Below, in pieces: positions 1 through 6,818 of a stretch of 13,314 nucleotides of DNA. Location of the stretch: assembly GCA_903909905.1 (NCBI GenBank), contig CAIVXP010000108.1:1-13314 (forward strand), in the 5' to 3' direction. The number at the start of each line of letters is the position of its first letter. Position 1 is the stretch's first letter. A program made the translations under genes and the position numbers. Source of the stretch: Akkermansiaceae bacterium (lineage in GTDB: Bacteria; Verrucomicrobiota; Verrucomicrobiia; Verrucomicrobiales; Akkermansiaceae). The notes beneath the pieces are model-generated. The model searched no databases. It saw nothing but the letters and a program-made list of their open reading frames with translations, and was not told the DNA's origin.

Positions 1-24
1 CCTTTAAAACCGCGCCGCAATTCT

Positions 25-50
25 GTGAAATGGTGCCATGCGCATTTCAC
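25..50 (-). terminator. Possible weak terminator hairpin after the AraC-family gene
   Basis: An inverted repeat GTGAAATG / CATTTCAC (8 perfect pairs, 10-base loop) lies just past the stop codon of the regulator. On the minus strand a short T-run (positions 6-9) follows about 15 bases later, which is too far for a textbook intrinsic terminator. It may stop or stabilise the regulator transcript; the call is weak. Confidence 0.25.
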
Positions 51-57
51 TAGCCGC

Positions 58-975
58 TTATGCCATGCGCCCGGCGCGCTTGAAGCGGCTCGGCGACATG
101 CCATACTCCTTGTGATACAGGGAGCTGAAATAGTTGCTGTCGTTGAAGCCGCAGGCAAAGGCTACCTCGGTGACGTTGGCCTTGGTGGTGAGCAACATGG
201 CCGCCGCCTTTTGCAAGCGCACTTTCTTGAGGTATTCCATCGGTGCCAATCCGACCGCCTGTTCAAAAATTCGGAAGAAATGGCGCCGCGAAACATGGCT
301 GCAAGCAGCGATGTCGTCGATCGTGATCGGCTCGGCGAAATGATTCTCAATAAACTCCACCGCGCGCCCAACGCGCGTACTAGGAGCGGCATCGCCTGTG
401 GCTTCCCGTGGCAAGCAGTGACGCCGTAGCAATGTGACCAGAAGCAGGAAGTAGGCAAACGCCGCGACACGCGCCTCCGCGCTGGCACTCTCCAACTCTG
501 CCTCGAGCCGCTGGACCAGATCAAGCGCACGAGCAAACTCGGAGGGCCCAAGGTGCAAGCATTCGCCCGGGCTTTCACCCGGACGCCAACGCGGCCCCAC
601 CGCAAACAGCGCATCCTTGCTCATCCAGTCTCCAAGCACAGGGTGAACCGACCCGATGTATGCCGGATCAAATGCGATGTTGATGATGTCGAGGGAATGA
701 GTCTCGCGGTAGGCATGTTCTTGATCCCGGCCGATCACGAACACATCACCCAACTTGATCGGCAACGGCTTTGAACCAAATACCATCAGCCCCGTGCCGC
801 GAGTGACCATCACGATTTCCCAAAACTCATGGTGATGCTTGGGAAACTCGGGGTGCTCGGTGGCGCGGACGAGCGCCAGCGGCGGACCGTGACCTTTCGG
901 CAGGTCGGACCAGCCGAGCAGGCGCAACCTCGCCTCACGCTTCAACTGGTGCTTGGCTTTCTTGGTGGAACTCAT
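58..975 (-). CDS. AraC-family transcriptional regulator, RhaS/RhaR-like
   Basis: This 305-residue protein is a probable sugar-responsive DNA-binding activator. Residues about 45-110 form a cupin-type sensor domain with HHHEFWEI and a GDVFVI strand; their order resembles the N-terminal domain of E. coli RhaS and RhaR. Residues about 205-300 are the AraC/XylS DNA-binding domain. The first helix-turn-helix is near 217-237 (IDDIAACSHVSRRHFFRIF) and the second near 267-286 (VTEVAFACGFNDSNYFSSL), followed by the family's usual YGMSPSRFK end. The start is fixed because an in-frame TAA sits two codons upstream of the ATG; no Shine-Dalgarno sequence precedes it. It lies downstream of rhaA on the same strand, so control of the rhamnose genes by L-rhamnose is the natural inference. 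The effector and binding sites are not shown by the sequence. Confidence 0.93.
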   Translation of the reverse strand: MSSTKKAKHQLKREARLRLLGWSDLPKGHGPPLALVRATEHPEFPKHHHEFWEIVMVTRGTGLMVFGSKPLPIKLGDVFVIGRDQEHAYRETHSLDIINIAFDPAYIGSVHPVLGDWMSKDALFAVGPRWRPGESPGECLHLGPSEFARALDLVQRLEAELESASAEARVAAFAYFLLLVTLLRRHCLPREATGDAAPSTRVGRAVEFIENHFAEPITIDDIAACSHVSRRHFFRIFEQAVGLAPMEYLKKVRLQKAAAMLLTTKANVTEVAFACGFNDSNYFSSLYHKEYGMSPSRFKRAGRMA

Positions 976-1027
976 GAAAGGTTACGGTTTGAAGCGGGCG
1001 GCAAAGATGAAAAGATTTTGGATGTAA

Positions 1028-1042
1028 GTTGATTCAATCAAC
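1028..1042. promoter_or_regulatory. 15-bp perfect palindrome in the leader of the regulator gene
   Basis: The sequence GTTGATTCAATCAAC is a perfect inverted repeat of 7 bp around one central base. One arm (AATCAAC) occurs again at 1161-1167. It lies 33 bases upstream of the regulator's ATG and overlaps the stop codon of a small leader frame read on the minus strand. It could be an operator for a dimeric repressor, or a small RNA hairpin. AraC-family proteins usually bind direct repeats, so it need not be the regulator's own site. Confidence 0.35.
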
Positions 1043-1093
1043 CAACGGATGAAACAGGATTGTCATCGCAATAGAATGAATATTTTTCGTCAT
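1034..1093 (-). CDS. Possible 19-codon leader ORF upstream of the regulator
   Basis: Reading from ATG at 1093 gives 19 residues, MTKNIHSIAMTILFHPLVD, ending in a TGA inside the palindrome at 1028-1042. Its start overlaps the stop of the preceding 7-codon frame as ATGA, an arrangement typical of translational coupling. It ends 58 bases before the AraC-family ATG. No homologue is recognised and so short a frame may be chance; it is listed because of the strong ribosome binding site that would feed it. Confidence 0.25.
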   Translation of the reverse strand: MTKNIHSIAMTILFHPLVD

Positions 1094-1113
1094 TTTGCTG
1101 ATGTTGTGTTCAT
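1090..1113 (-). CDS. Possible 7-codon upstream ORF with a perfect ribosome binding site
   Basis: The minus strand reads AGGAGG (1121-1126), a 7-base spacer and ATG at 1113, then MNTTSAK and a stop. This is the best Shine-Dalgarno/start combination noticed in the window, although only seven codons follow it. The regulator itself, 115 bases further on, has none. It could be a regulatory uORF setting the regulator's translation or transcript stability; the function is inference. Confidence 0.3.
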   Translation of the reverse strand: MNTTSAK

Positions 1114-1275
1114 GATCGATCCTCCTACGATGAAACTAGCATCTGAAGAGTCGGGGGGCAAATCAACCTCGATTTTTACAAACTCCGAAGCATTATGGAT
1201 TTTCAATTTCAATAGGGTGTTCCGCGCCACAAGGGCGGCCAAAGGAATGTGATGAAATGACCGATGCTGTCGGGA

Positions 1276-2541
1276 TCAACGCTTTGACAGCACGGCGCTC
1301 TCATAACGCTTCACCTCGGCAAGCCAATCGCCATCGGCAGGAACATTTTGCGACTCACAGTAGGCATCCCAAACCGCCCCCCAAGGCAGAGTCTTGCTGT
1401 CCTCCATCCACGCCAGGCGGGCGGTCAAATCGCCGGCTTTTTCCGCATCGCGCAAGGCTGGCGGTTCGAGCAAAGCGACAAGAAGCGACTTGAGCGTGCT
1501 GCGCGTGCCGATGGCCCATGCGGCGATCCGGTTGATGCTGGCGTCGAAGAAATCGAGCCCGATGTGGGTGCGGGACAACAACTTGTTTCGCACCAGCTCG
1601 TTGGCGATCGATTGCAACGCATCGTCGAGGACCACCACATGATCGCTATCCCACCGCACGCCACGGCTCACATGCAGAAGAACTTCTGGAACAAACATCA
1701 GCGCGGAACTGAGCTTGTCGGCAATGCCTTCGGTCGGGTGAAAGTGCCCGGCATCGAGACAAAGGACTTTTTGGTTTTTGACCGCATAGCCCATGTAAAA
1801 TTCGTGCGAACCGACGACGTAACTTTCGCTGCCAATTCCAAAGAGCTTGCACTCGACGGCATCAAGATGGTGCTTCGGGCTAAGCTTTTTGGCGAAGATC
1901 CGGTCGAGCGATTCCTCCAACCTCAAACGGGGCGACAAACGATCCACCGGCGTGTCCTTGAAGCCATCGGGGATCCACACATTCGTGACCGTCGGTGTGC
2001 CCAATGCCTTACCCATCGCCGCTCCGATTTCGCGCGATGCGATGCAATGCTCGACCCAGAAATCACGCACGGCCTTCTTCGGGTGCGAGAGCGTGAATCC
2101 ATCGGCAGACATCGGATGCGCAAAGCAAGTCGGGTTGAAATCCATCCCCATGCCTTTCGACTTCGCCCAATCGATCCACCCCTTGAAGTGCTTCGGGCGG
2201 ATCTCGTTGCGCTCGACTTTCTTGCCGCCGAACTCGCCGTAAAAAGCATGCAGGTTGAGACGATGCTTGCCGGGGATCAATGAGAGCGCCTTGTCGAGGT
2301 CCGCGCGCAACTCATCAGGCGTACGGGCCCTGCCGGGGTAGTTGCCTGTCACGGCGATGCCGCCGCTGAGGCCTTCGCCGGATTTTTCAAATCCGCCGAC
2401 ATCGTCTCCCTGCCAACAGTGAAGTGAAATCCGGATGCGTGAGAGCGCCCTCATGGCCGCTTTCGTATCCACGCCGAGTTCGGCAAAACGGGCTTGGGCG
2501 ACTGCGTAAGATTTCGCGATGGATTTTGATGATTTCGGCAT
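1276..2541 (-). CDS. rhaA: L-rhamnose isomerase
   Basis: This cytoplasmic enzyme interconverts L-rhamnose and L-rhamnulose, the first step of rhamnose breakdown. The 421-residue product matches E. coli RhaA (about 419) almost end to end as I recall it. Diagnostic stretches are [12 protein letters not shown] (41-52), GNYPGRAR (66-73), [19 protein letters not shown] (135-153), DAGHFHPTE (263-271), [11 protein letters not shown] (297-307) and [15 protein letters not shown] (328-342). His266, Asp298 and Asp300 fall where E. coli RhaA has metal ligands His262, Asp294 and Asp296. The frame is open to an ATG at 2613, but homology starts at [11 protein letters not shown], so ATG 2541 is chosen; neither start has a Shine-Dalgarno sequence. 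It follows the rhamnosidase gene after a 169-bp gap on the same strand. Confidence 0.97.
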   Translation of the reverse strand: MPKSSKSIAKSYAVAQARFAELGVDTKAAMRALSRIRISLHCWQGDDVGGFEKSGEGLSGGIAVTGNYPGRARTPDELRADLDKALSLIPGKHRLNLHAFYGEFGGKKVERNEIRPKHFKGWIDWAKSKGMGMDFNPTCFAHPMSADGFTLSHPKKAVRDFWVEHCIASREIGAAMGKALGTPTVTNVWIPDGFKDTPVDRLSPRLRLEESLDRIFAKKLSPKHHLDAVECKLFGIGSESYVVGSHEFYMGYAVKNQKVLCLDAGHFHPTEGIADKLSSALMFVPEVLLHVSRGVRWDSDHVVVLDDALQSIANELVRNKLLSRTHIGLDFFDASINRIAAWAIGTRSTLKSLLVALLEPPALRDAEKAGDLTARLAWMEDSKTLPWGAVWDAYCESQNVPADGDWLAEVKRYESAVLSKR

Positions 2542-2593
2542 GACAATGCTTGGGGTTGGTATGATTCGATCTTTGAATGGGATCTCACAAAAA

Positions 2594-2620
2594 ATCCTAC
2601 ACAATAGCGCCAATTATCAA
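2594..2620 (-). promoter_or_regulatory. Candidate promoter for rhaA
   Basis: On the minus strand TTGATA (2615-2620) is followed after 15 bases by TAGGAT (2594-2599), about 50 bases before the rhaA ATG. The hexamers are fair but the spacer is short. Such a promoter would suit activator-dependent control, and it would let rhaA be transcribed apart from the rhamnosidase. Weak call. Confidence 0.2.
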
Positions 2621-2710
2621 GACGATTGCGTCAGTACAAAGCATAAAATTCATGATGGATTTCATGCCGATGAACAGCGGCAGTCTAAAATTCGCTATGG
2701 CAACGAAGCC

Positions 2711-5098
2711 CTACTTTGGCAAAGGCGGCATCAATGTTGGCACAAATGCAGCGCCTTCAGCGGACAGACGAAGCTTCGTGGCACCCGCCACGCACTCAAC
2801 GGACTCACCTTGCAAAAGGAGAAGCCACGGCGCTTGGCTTTCCACCTGATAAACGATGCTCTCGCCCTCGCGCTGCCACCAGATGTCGGCGAACCCCACA
2901 CCGGGAAATGCGACGCGGCCTGCGGCATGCTGCAGGCTCCCCGGATGGACCGCGATGCGGATGACCGGACGGCCATCATGCAGCGTCACATCCGCTCCAA
3001 GAATACGACGGCTCATCTGCCATGTCGGAGCACCCGCCCAATAGTGGCAGTGGCTCCAACGCTCGTCAAAGACCTCCCACCATGTCGTCGCGCCGCCGTC
3101 GAGCATCCAGCCCCATGCTTTGCGCCAAATTTGCATCGCGTCATCAACCCTGCCCGCACGGATCAACAGATCGATCGAGAAGTTGGTGAAATACGGCGTG
3201 GCGATTGCGGGCGATGCCTGCGTCGGATCACGCAGACGTTTGCCCGCAGGGTTGCAAGGAAATGACGAAAGCAATTGCCGCAAGGTCACGGCTACGGCTG
3301 TTTCGCGGTCCACCGCGCCAATTCGCTCGCCGAGTACCACCGCGTGATAGGACTCAGGATTTTCGGCCACCGCCGCTCTGACAATCGCCCGCAGCTTGTC
3401 CGCTTGGTTTTTGCATGCCTCATCAGCACCATCGCGCCCAAGCAATTTTTGCCAGCGATCCCACGCATCGACTGCGGCGACCACATGTGCGAGCACGGCG
3501 GGTTCGAGGTGATCCTTTGCAGGTTGTTTGTATCCCCAATCGACGAAACTCCACGGCAAACGATGACGACCATCGGGCCCGATGCAGGCCAAGAGGGCCT
3601 CGATGTTGCGACGCGCTGGACCTTCCAGATCCGCAAGCAAAGCGGTGCTGCCCTCGAGCTCCGCGCAGCGCACGCAGGCGTTGACCCATTGTGCCGCATA
3701 GGTCCCCAGATAAATCAACTCCCCCGGACCGCAGCCGGAAACCATGCCATCTTCACGGGCGGCGGCGGCGGACTGATAGAGGGCGCGGCGTGCCGGGGCC
3801 ATGTTGCTCCAACCGATGCCCAGCAACTCGATGCCGGCCAGCGACACATCTCCGGTCCATTGACCTCGTTCGCGCACCGAATCGACCGCCGAGTCCTCCG
3901 TGGATGCACGCATGGTTTCAATGCCGACTTTCCAGATGCGATCGAGAAGTTCGTCGTGAAAGGTCAGCGACCCTTGGGGTTCGCCGAGGAAATCCCGCTC
4001 GCGGAAGCGAACATCTTTCAGCTCCGCATGCGCACCACAGGCCAGCCGCACCTCCAAATATCGGCAACCGAGTGTTTGCAATGGCCGAACCGGCGTGCAT
4101 CCGGGACCAAAGGCAAATTTTTGCAAAAACCGCGTGGGGCCGGCCGACCCCGCGACGATTGGCACCGGTCGTCCATCAGGTCCCAACCTCTCCGCATACG
4201 CAATGGTGACTTCTCCGGCCTCCTCGGCCTGCACATCAAACTCGAGCGCACCAATGCGGATACGCCCCAAATCGAAACGCTGCCAGCTGCCGTCAGGACC
4301 GGTCGCAGGATCCGGCGCCGGGTCTGCCACCATGAAGGCCACCGCCGGATCGTCGAAGCGGTAGCAGTAGTAGGTGTCGCGATAGATGCCATGCTCTTTC
4401 GCTGCCGGCACAACGGATGGCCAAACCGGCAACTGCACCGGTGAGGCGCACGCCACCCCGAGAATCTTTTCCAAGCCTGGCACGAGTACGACCTCGGCCC
4501 ATCCGGCGTCGCGCGCAAGATCCTCCTTACGCCATGCTCCAGCCTGCGGGCTTTGCGTCCATTCCATCCAGCCCTGCAGAGGACTGACGCGCAAACCGGT
4601 GGAAAGATACTCGTGCAAGTGACGACCAAACCACACGGGCGGAGCCGAAATTTCACCCAAAACATCCACCCACACAAAGCCAGGCATCCTTGCGGCAAGG
4701 CGGGTCGTCAAACCCTCGTGAATGACATGAATGCTCACACGGTGCGGCCCGGCGGGCAACATCACGCGGCACTCTTGGTATTCAGGCATGGAGGTGGCAA
4801 AACGCAAGGGACCCCAGGCGAGCTCGCGATCGTCGACCATCAAACGATAGGCCGCGGGAGCGATGACGCGCAGACGCAACTCACCATCACGAACCAAACA
4901 AATGTCCGCGACAAAACCCGCATGGAGGTCTTGCTCGCGCGGAGGATTCGGGATCCAGAATGCCTCATGCGCCATGTGCACATCAGGCGGATTCGCCAAG
5001 GCTGCGGCCAAATGCCCGAGTGTGCCAGGGACGCCGAATGCCTCAATTTCGACTTCGGATCCAGAAAGCGCGGTAAAATCTTGTTGATGGTCTGACAT
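2711..5098 (-). CDS. Cytoplasmic alpha-L-rhamnosidase, GH78-like
   Basis: This 795-residue enzyme probably hydrolyses terminal alpha-L-rhamnosyl linkages. The N-terminal half (about 60-370) is beta-rich, like the accessory domains of bacterial rhamnosidases. Residues about 375-705 form the (alpha/alpha)6 catalytic domain. DSVRERGQWTGD (406-417) matches the family's RDERxxWxGD motif, placing Glu410 as the likely general acid. SFVDWGY (517-523) and GATTWWEVF (669-677), with Glu675 as the likely second catalytic residue, are also typical. The first Asp of the usual RDER is replaced by Arg. A C-terminal beta domain follows (about 705-795). No signal peptide is visible, so it should act on imported rhamnosides inside the cell. 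It is first in the leftward gene set, divergent from the symporter. GH78-type is well supported; linkage specificity is unknown. Confidence 0.9.
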   Translation of the reverse strand: MSDHQQDFTALSGSEVEIEAFGVPGTLGHLAAALANPPDVHMAHEAFWIPNPPREQDLHAGFVADICLVRDGELRLRVIAPAAYRLMVDDRELAWGPLRFATSMPEYQECRVMLPAGPHRVSIHVIHEGLTTRLAARMPGFVWVDVLGEISAPPVWFGRHLHEYLSTGLRVSPLQGWMEWTQSPQAGAWRKEDLARDAGWAEVVLVPGLEKILGVACASPVQLPVWPSVVPAAKEHGIYRDTYYCYRFDDPAVAFMVADPAPDPATGPDGSWQRFDLGRIRIGALEFDVQAEEAGEVTIAYAERLGPDGRPVPIVAGSAGPTRFLQKFAFGPGCTPVRPLQTLGCRYLEVRLACGAHAELKDVRFRERDFLGEPQGSLTFHDELLDRIWKVGIETMRASTEDSAVDSVRERGQWTGDVSLAGIELLGIGWSNMAPARRALYQSAAAAREDGMVSGCGPGELIYLGTYAAQWVNACVRCAELEGSTALLADLEGPARRNIEALLACIGPDGRHRLPWSFVDWGYKQPAKDHLEPAVLAHVVAAVDAWDRWQKLLGRDGADEACKNQADKLRAIVRAAVAENPESYHAVVLGERIGAVDRETAVAVTLRQLLSSFPCNPAGKRLRDPTQASPAIATPYFTNFSIDLLIRAGRVDDAMQIWRKAWGWMLDGGATTWWEVFDERWSHCHYWAGAPTWQMSRRILGADVTLHDGRPVIRIAVHPGSLQHAAGRVAFPGVGFADIWWQREGESIVYQVESQAPWLLLLQGESVECVAGATKLRLSAEGAAFVPTLMPPLPK

Positions 5099-5351
5099 GA
5101 GGGCGTGGCGATCAGCTCAAAACATAATAGATCATGGCATTTTCCCGCCTTTGTTACCGCGCCAGCTAACACCAGAAATGTGCCACGAGTTCGTCGACAC
5201 AGACCACTGATGCTGCCCCTTACGGCATCCGCGTCATTGGATTTGGCACTGGGGCAAAGGCACGAATATTCACAAATCGGAAGTATTGAAGGCAGCATGC
5301 ATGGATGCGGGAAACACCTTTATTCGCTCCATCACCCCAGCAAATTTATCC
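5099..5351. promoter_or_regulatory. Divergent promoter region between rhamnosidase and symporter genes
   Basis: This 253-bp stretch separates the two divergent transcription units and should carry both promoters. Rightward, TTGGCA (5243-5248), a 16-base spacer and AATATT (5265-5270) make a reasonable sigma70-like pair about 80 bases before the symporter ATG. Leftward, TATTAT (minus strand, 5124-5129) is a good -10 without a recognisable -35, as expected where an AraC-type activator is required. No operator could be defined with certainty. Confidence 0.4.
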
Positions 5352-6818
5352 ATGTCAGAAAACCGCAGCCAATCGACGTCCACCCCGTCCGGAGAAACCC
5401 AATCCCATCGAGGCGGGCATCATCAAACCAAGCCTGAGGACCGCCTGCCACTGTCCGAGAAGACCGGGTATTCCGCGGGAGGAATGTCCTACACCCTGAT
5501 GGGCAACGCCATCGGCAACATGGGCAATGTCGTTCTGAATGTGGCCATGGGAATGAATCCTTTGCTCGTCGGCCTGCTCATGGCCATTCCCCGCTTCATC
5601 GACGCCTTTTTCGATCCTCTCATTGGCGCATCATCCGACAACTGCCGCTCGCGTTGGGGTCGACGCAAGCCATTCATGCTCGTGGGCGCCATGGGTGCCG
5701 GGCTTTTTTTTGTGGCCCTCTGGTGGCTTCCCGCCGCATGGAGTGAGATGGGGAAATTCTGGTATTTCCTGGCCCTGTCGGTTGTTTTTTATGTGTTCAT
5801 GTCGCTGTTTGCGGTGCCGTGGGGAGCCTTGGGGCTTTCAATGACGGCCGACTATCATGAGCGAACGAGGTTGATGGCGACCAACGCATTCTGGTGTGCG
5901 GCGGCGGCCATCCTTCTTTCGTGGTTGTACGCGCTCATCAAATTGCCGGTGTTTCCTGACAGCATCACGGGTGCCCGTTGGGTCGCTGTCGGCATGGCGA
6001 TTCTGATGACCGCCCTCGCACTTGTTGCGGTGGCATTCTGCCGCGAGCGACAAACAGCCGCGCAGGCTACTCACCAACCAGAACCATTCTTGCCCCAGAT
6101 CAAGGCGGTGCTCGCCAACCGTGCGTTCCTGATTCTCGGCAGCATCGTATTTTTCATGTGCCTCGGCGTTTTCAGCATTTCAAGTCTGCCCACCTACATC
6201 GCCATCTACTACATCTTCGGCGGCGATGAAAAGGCGGCATCGATGCTCGTTGGCTGGAATGGCACCGTGTGGCAGGTGGGCAGCTTGCTCTTCGTGCCAA
6301 TCGTGGGATTCGCCGCCACCCGTATCGGCAAACGCCAAACCTTGATCATCGCGCTGTTCTTCGCGTTGGCCGGCAATCTCATCAAGTGGTTCTGTTATTC
6401 TCCGGCGCACCCGTGGCTGTTTCTCATTCCCCCGTTATTCATCGCCTTGGGGTTCTCCGCGCTATGGACAATCGCCAGCTCCATGTTGGCAGATGTCTGC
6501 GACCTGCACGAAACCAAAACCGGCAATCGCAACGAAGGCGCCTTGAATGCCATGTATGCATGGCTCATGAAACTCGGCACCACCCTTGCCTTTGCACTTT
6601 CCGGATTGCTCATCAATCTCACCGGTTTTCAACAGTCAATCGGTGGCGCACAAAGCGAACACACCATTCTGGTCATGCGCCTCATGGACATCATCGTGCC
6701 CTCCGCAGCGGTGGTGGCAGCGATCCTGCTGACATGGATCTATCCAATCTCGGAAAAACGGGCCTACCAGATCCGAGAGGAGCTTGAACTTCGGCGCGGA
6801 AAACTCGGCCGCGCATGA
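5352..6818 (+). CDS. GPH-family (MelB-like) sugar:cation symporter
   Basis: This inner-membrane transporter of the major facilitator superfamily has about 488 residues and roughly 12 hydrophobic helices. The signature is RFIDAFFDPLIG (81-92) followed by RSRWGRRKPFML (99-110). This matches MelB, where two Asp four residues apart (Asp55 and Asp59) bind the coupling cation; here they are Asp84 and Asp88. The N-terminal 35 residues are polar and rich in Ser, Thr and His, which is unusual but outside the membrane core. The frame is open to ATG 5286, but MSENRSQ at 5352 gives a more natural start. It is divergent from the rhamnosidase and overlaps the next gene by 4 bp. Import of rhamnose or rhamnose-containing oligosaccharides is inferred from context; the fold is certain, the substrate is not. 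Confidence 0.93.
   Translation: MSENRSQSTSTPSGETQSHRGGHHQTKPEDRLPLSEKTGYSAGGMSYTLMGNAIGNMGNVVLNVAMGMNPLLVGLLMAIPRFIDAFFDPLIGASSDNCRSRWGRRKPFMLVGAMGAGLFFVALWWLPAAWSEMGKFWYFLALSVVFYVFMSLFAVPWGALGLSMTADYHERTRLMATNAFWCAAAAILLSWLYALIKLPVFPDSITGARWVAVGMAILMTALALVAVAFCRERQTAAQATHQPEPFLPQIKAVLANRAFLILGSIVFFMCLGVFSISSLPTYIAIYYIFGGDEKAASMLVGWNGTVWQVGSLLFVPIVGFAATRIGKRQTLIIALFFALAGNLIKWFCYSPAHPWLFLIPPLFIALGFSALWTIASSMLADVCDLHETKTGNRNEGALNAMYAWLMKLGTTLAFALSGLLINLTGFQQSIGGAQSEHTILVMRLMDIIVPSAAVVAAILLTWIYPISEKRAYQIREELELRRGKLGRA

Larger units (their letters stand above)
976..1275. other. 300-bp intergenic leader between rhaA and the regulator gene
   Basis: No ordinary protein gene is visible here. On the minus strand the stretch holds the AGGAGG site and the two mini-ORFs at 1034-1113, the palindrome at 1028-1042, its repeated half-site at 1161-1167, and AT-rich stretches around 1170-1215 that could contain a promoter. 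No convincing -35/-10 pair was found. A 6-bp inverted repeat (1266-1271 / 1286-1291) spans the rhaA stop codon but has no T-run. Confidence 0.5.

Noticed and set aside
1266..1291. Inverted repeat GCTGTC / GACAGC spanning the rhaA stop codon as a terminator
   Set aside because: The stem is only 6 bp with a 14-base loop, and no T-run follows on the minus strand.
1348..2283. Long plus-strand reading frame (311 codons) opposite rhaA
   Set aside because: It is the antisense shadow of a strongly conserved isomerase gene in GC-rich DNA. Its product has no recognisable domain and is rich in Arg and His.
3275..4444. Long plus-strand reading frame (389 codons) opposite the rhamnosidase
   Set aside because: The GH78 motifs lie on the minus strand. 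The plus-strand product shows no domain and only the composition expected of a shadow frame.
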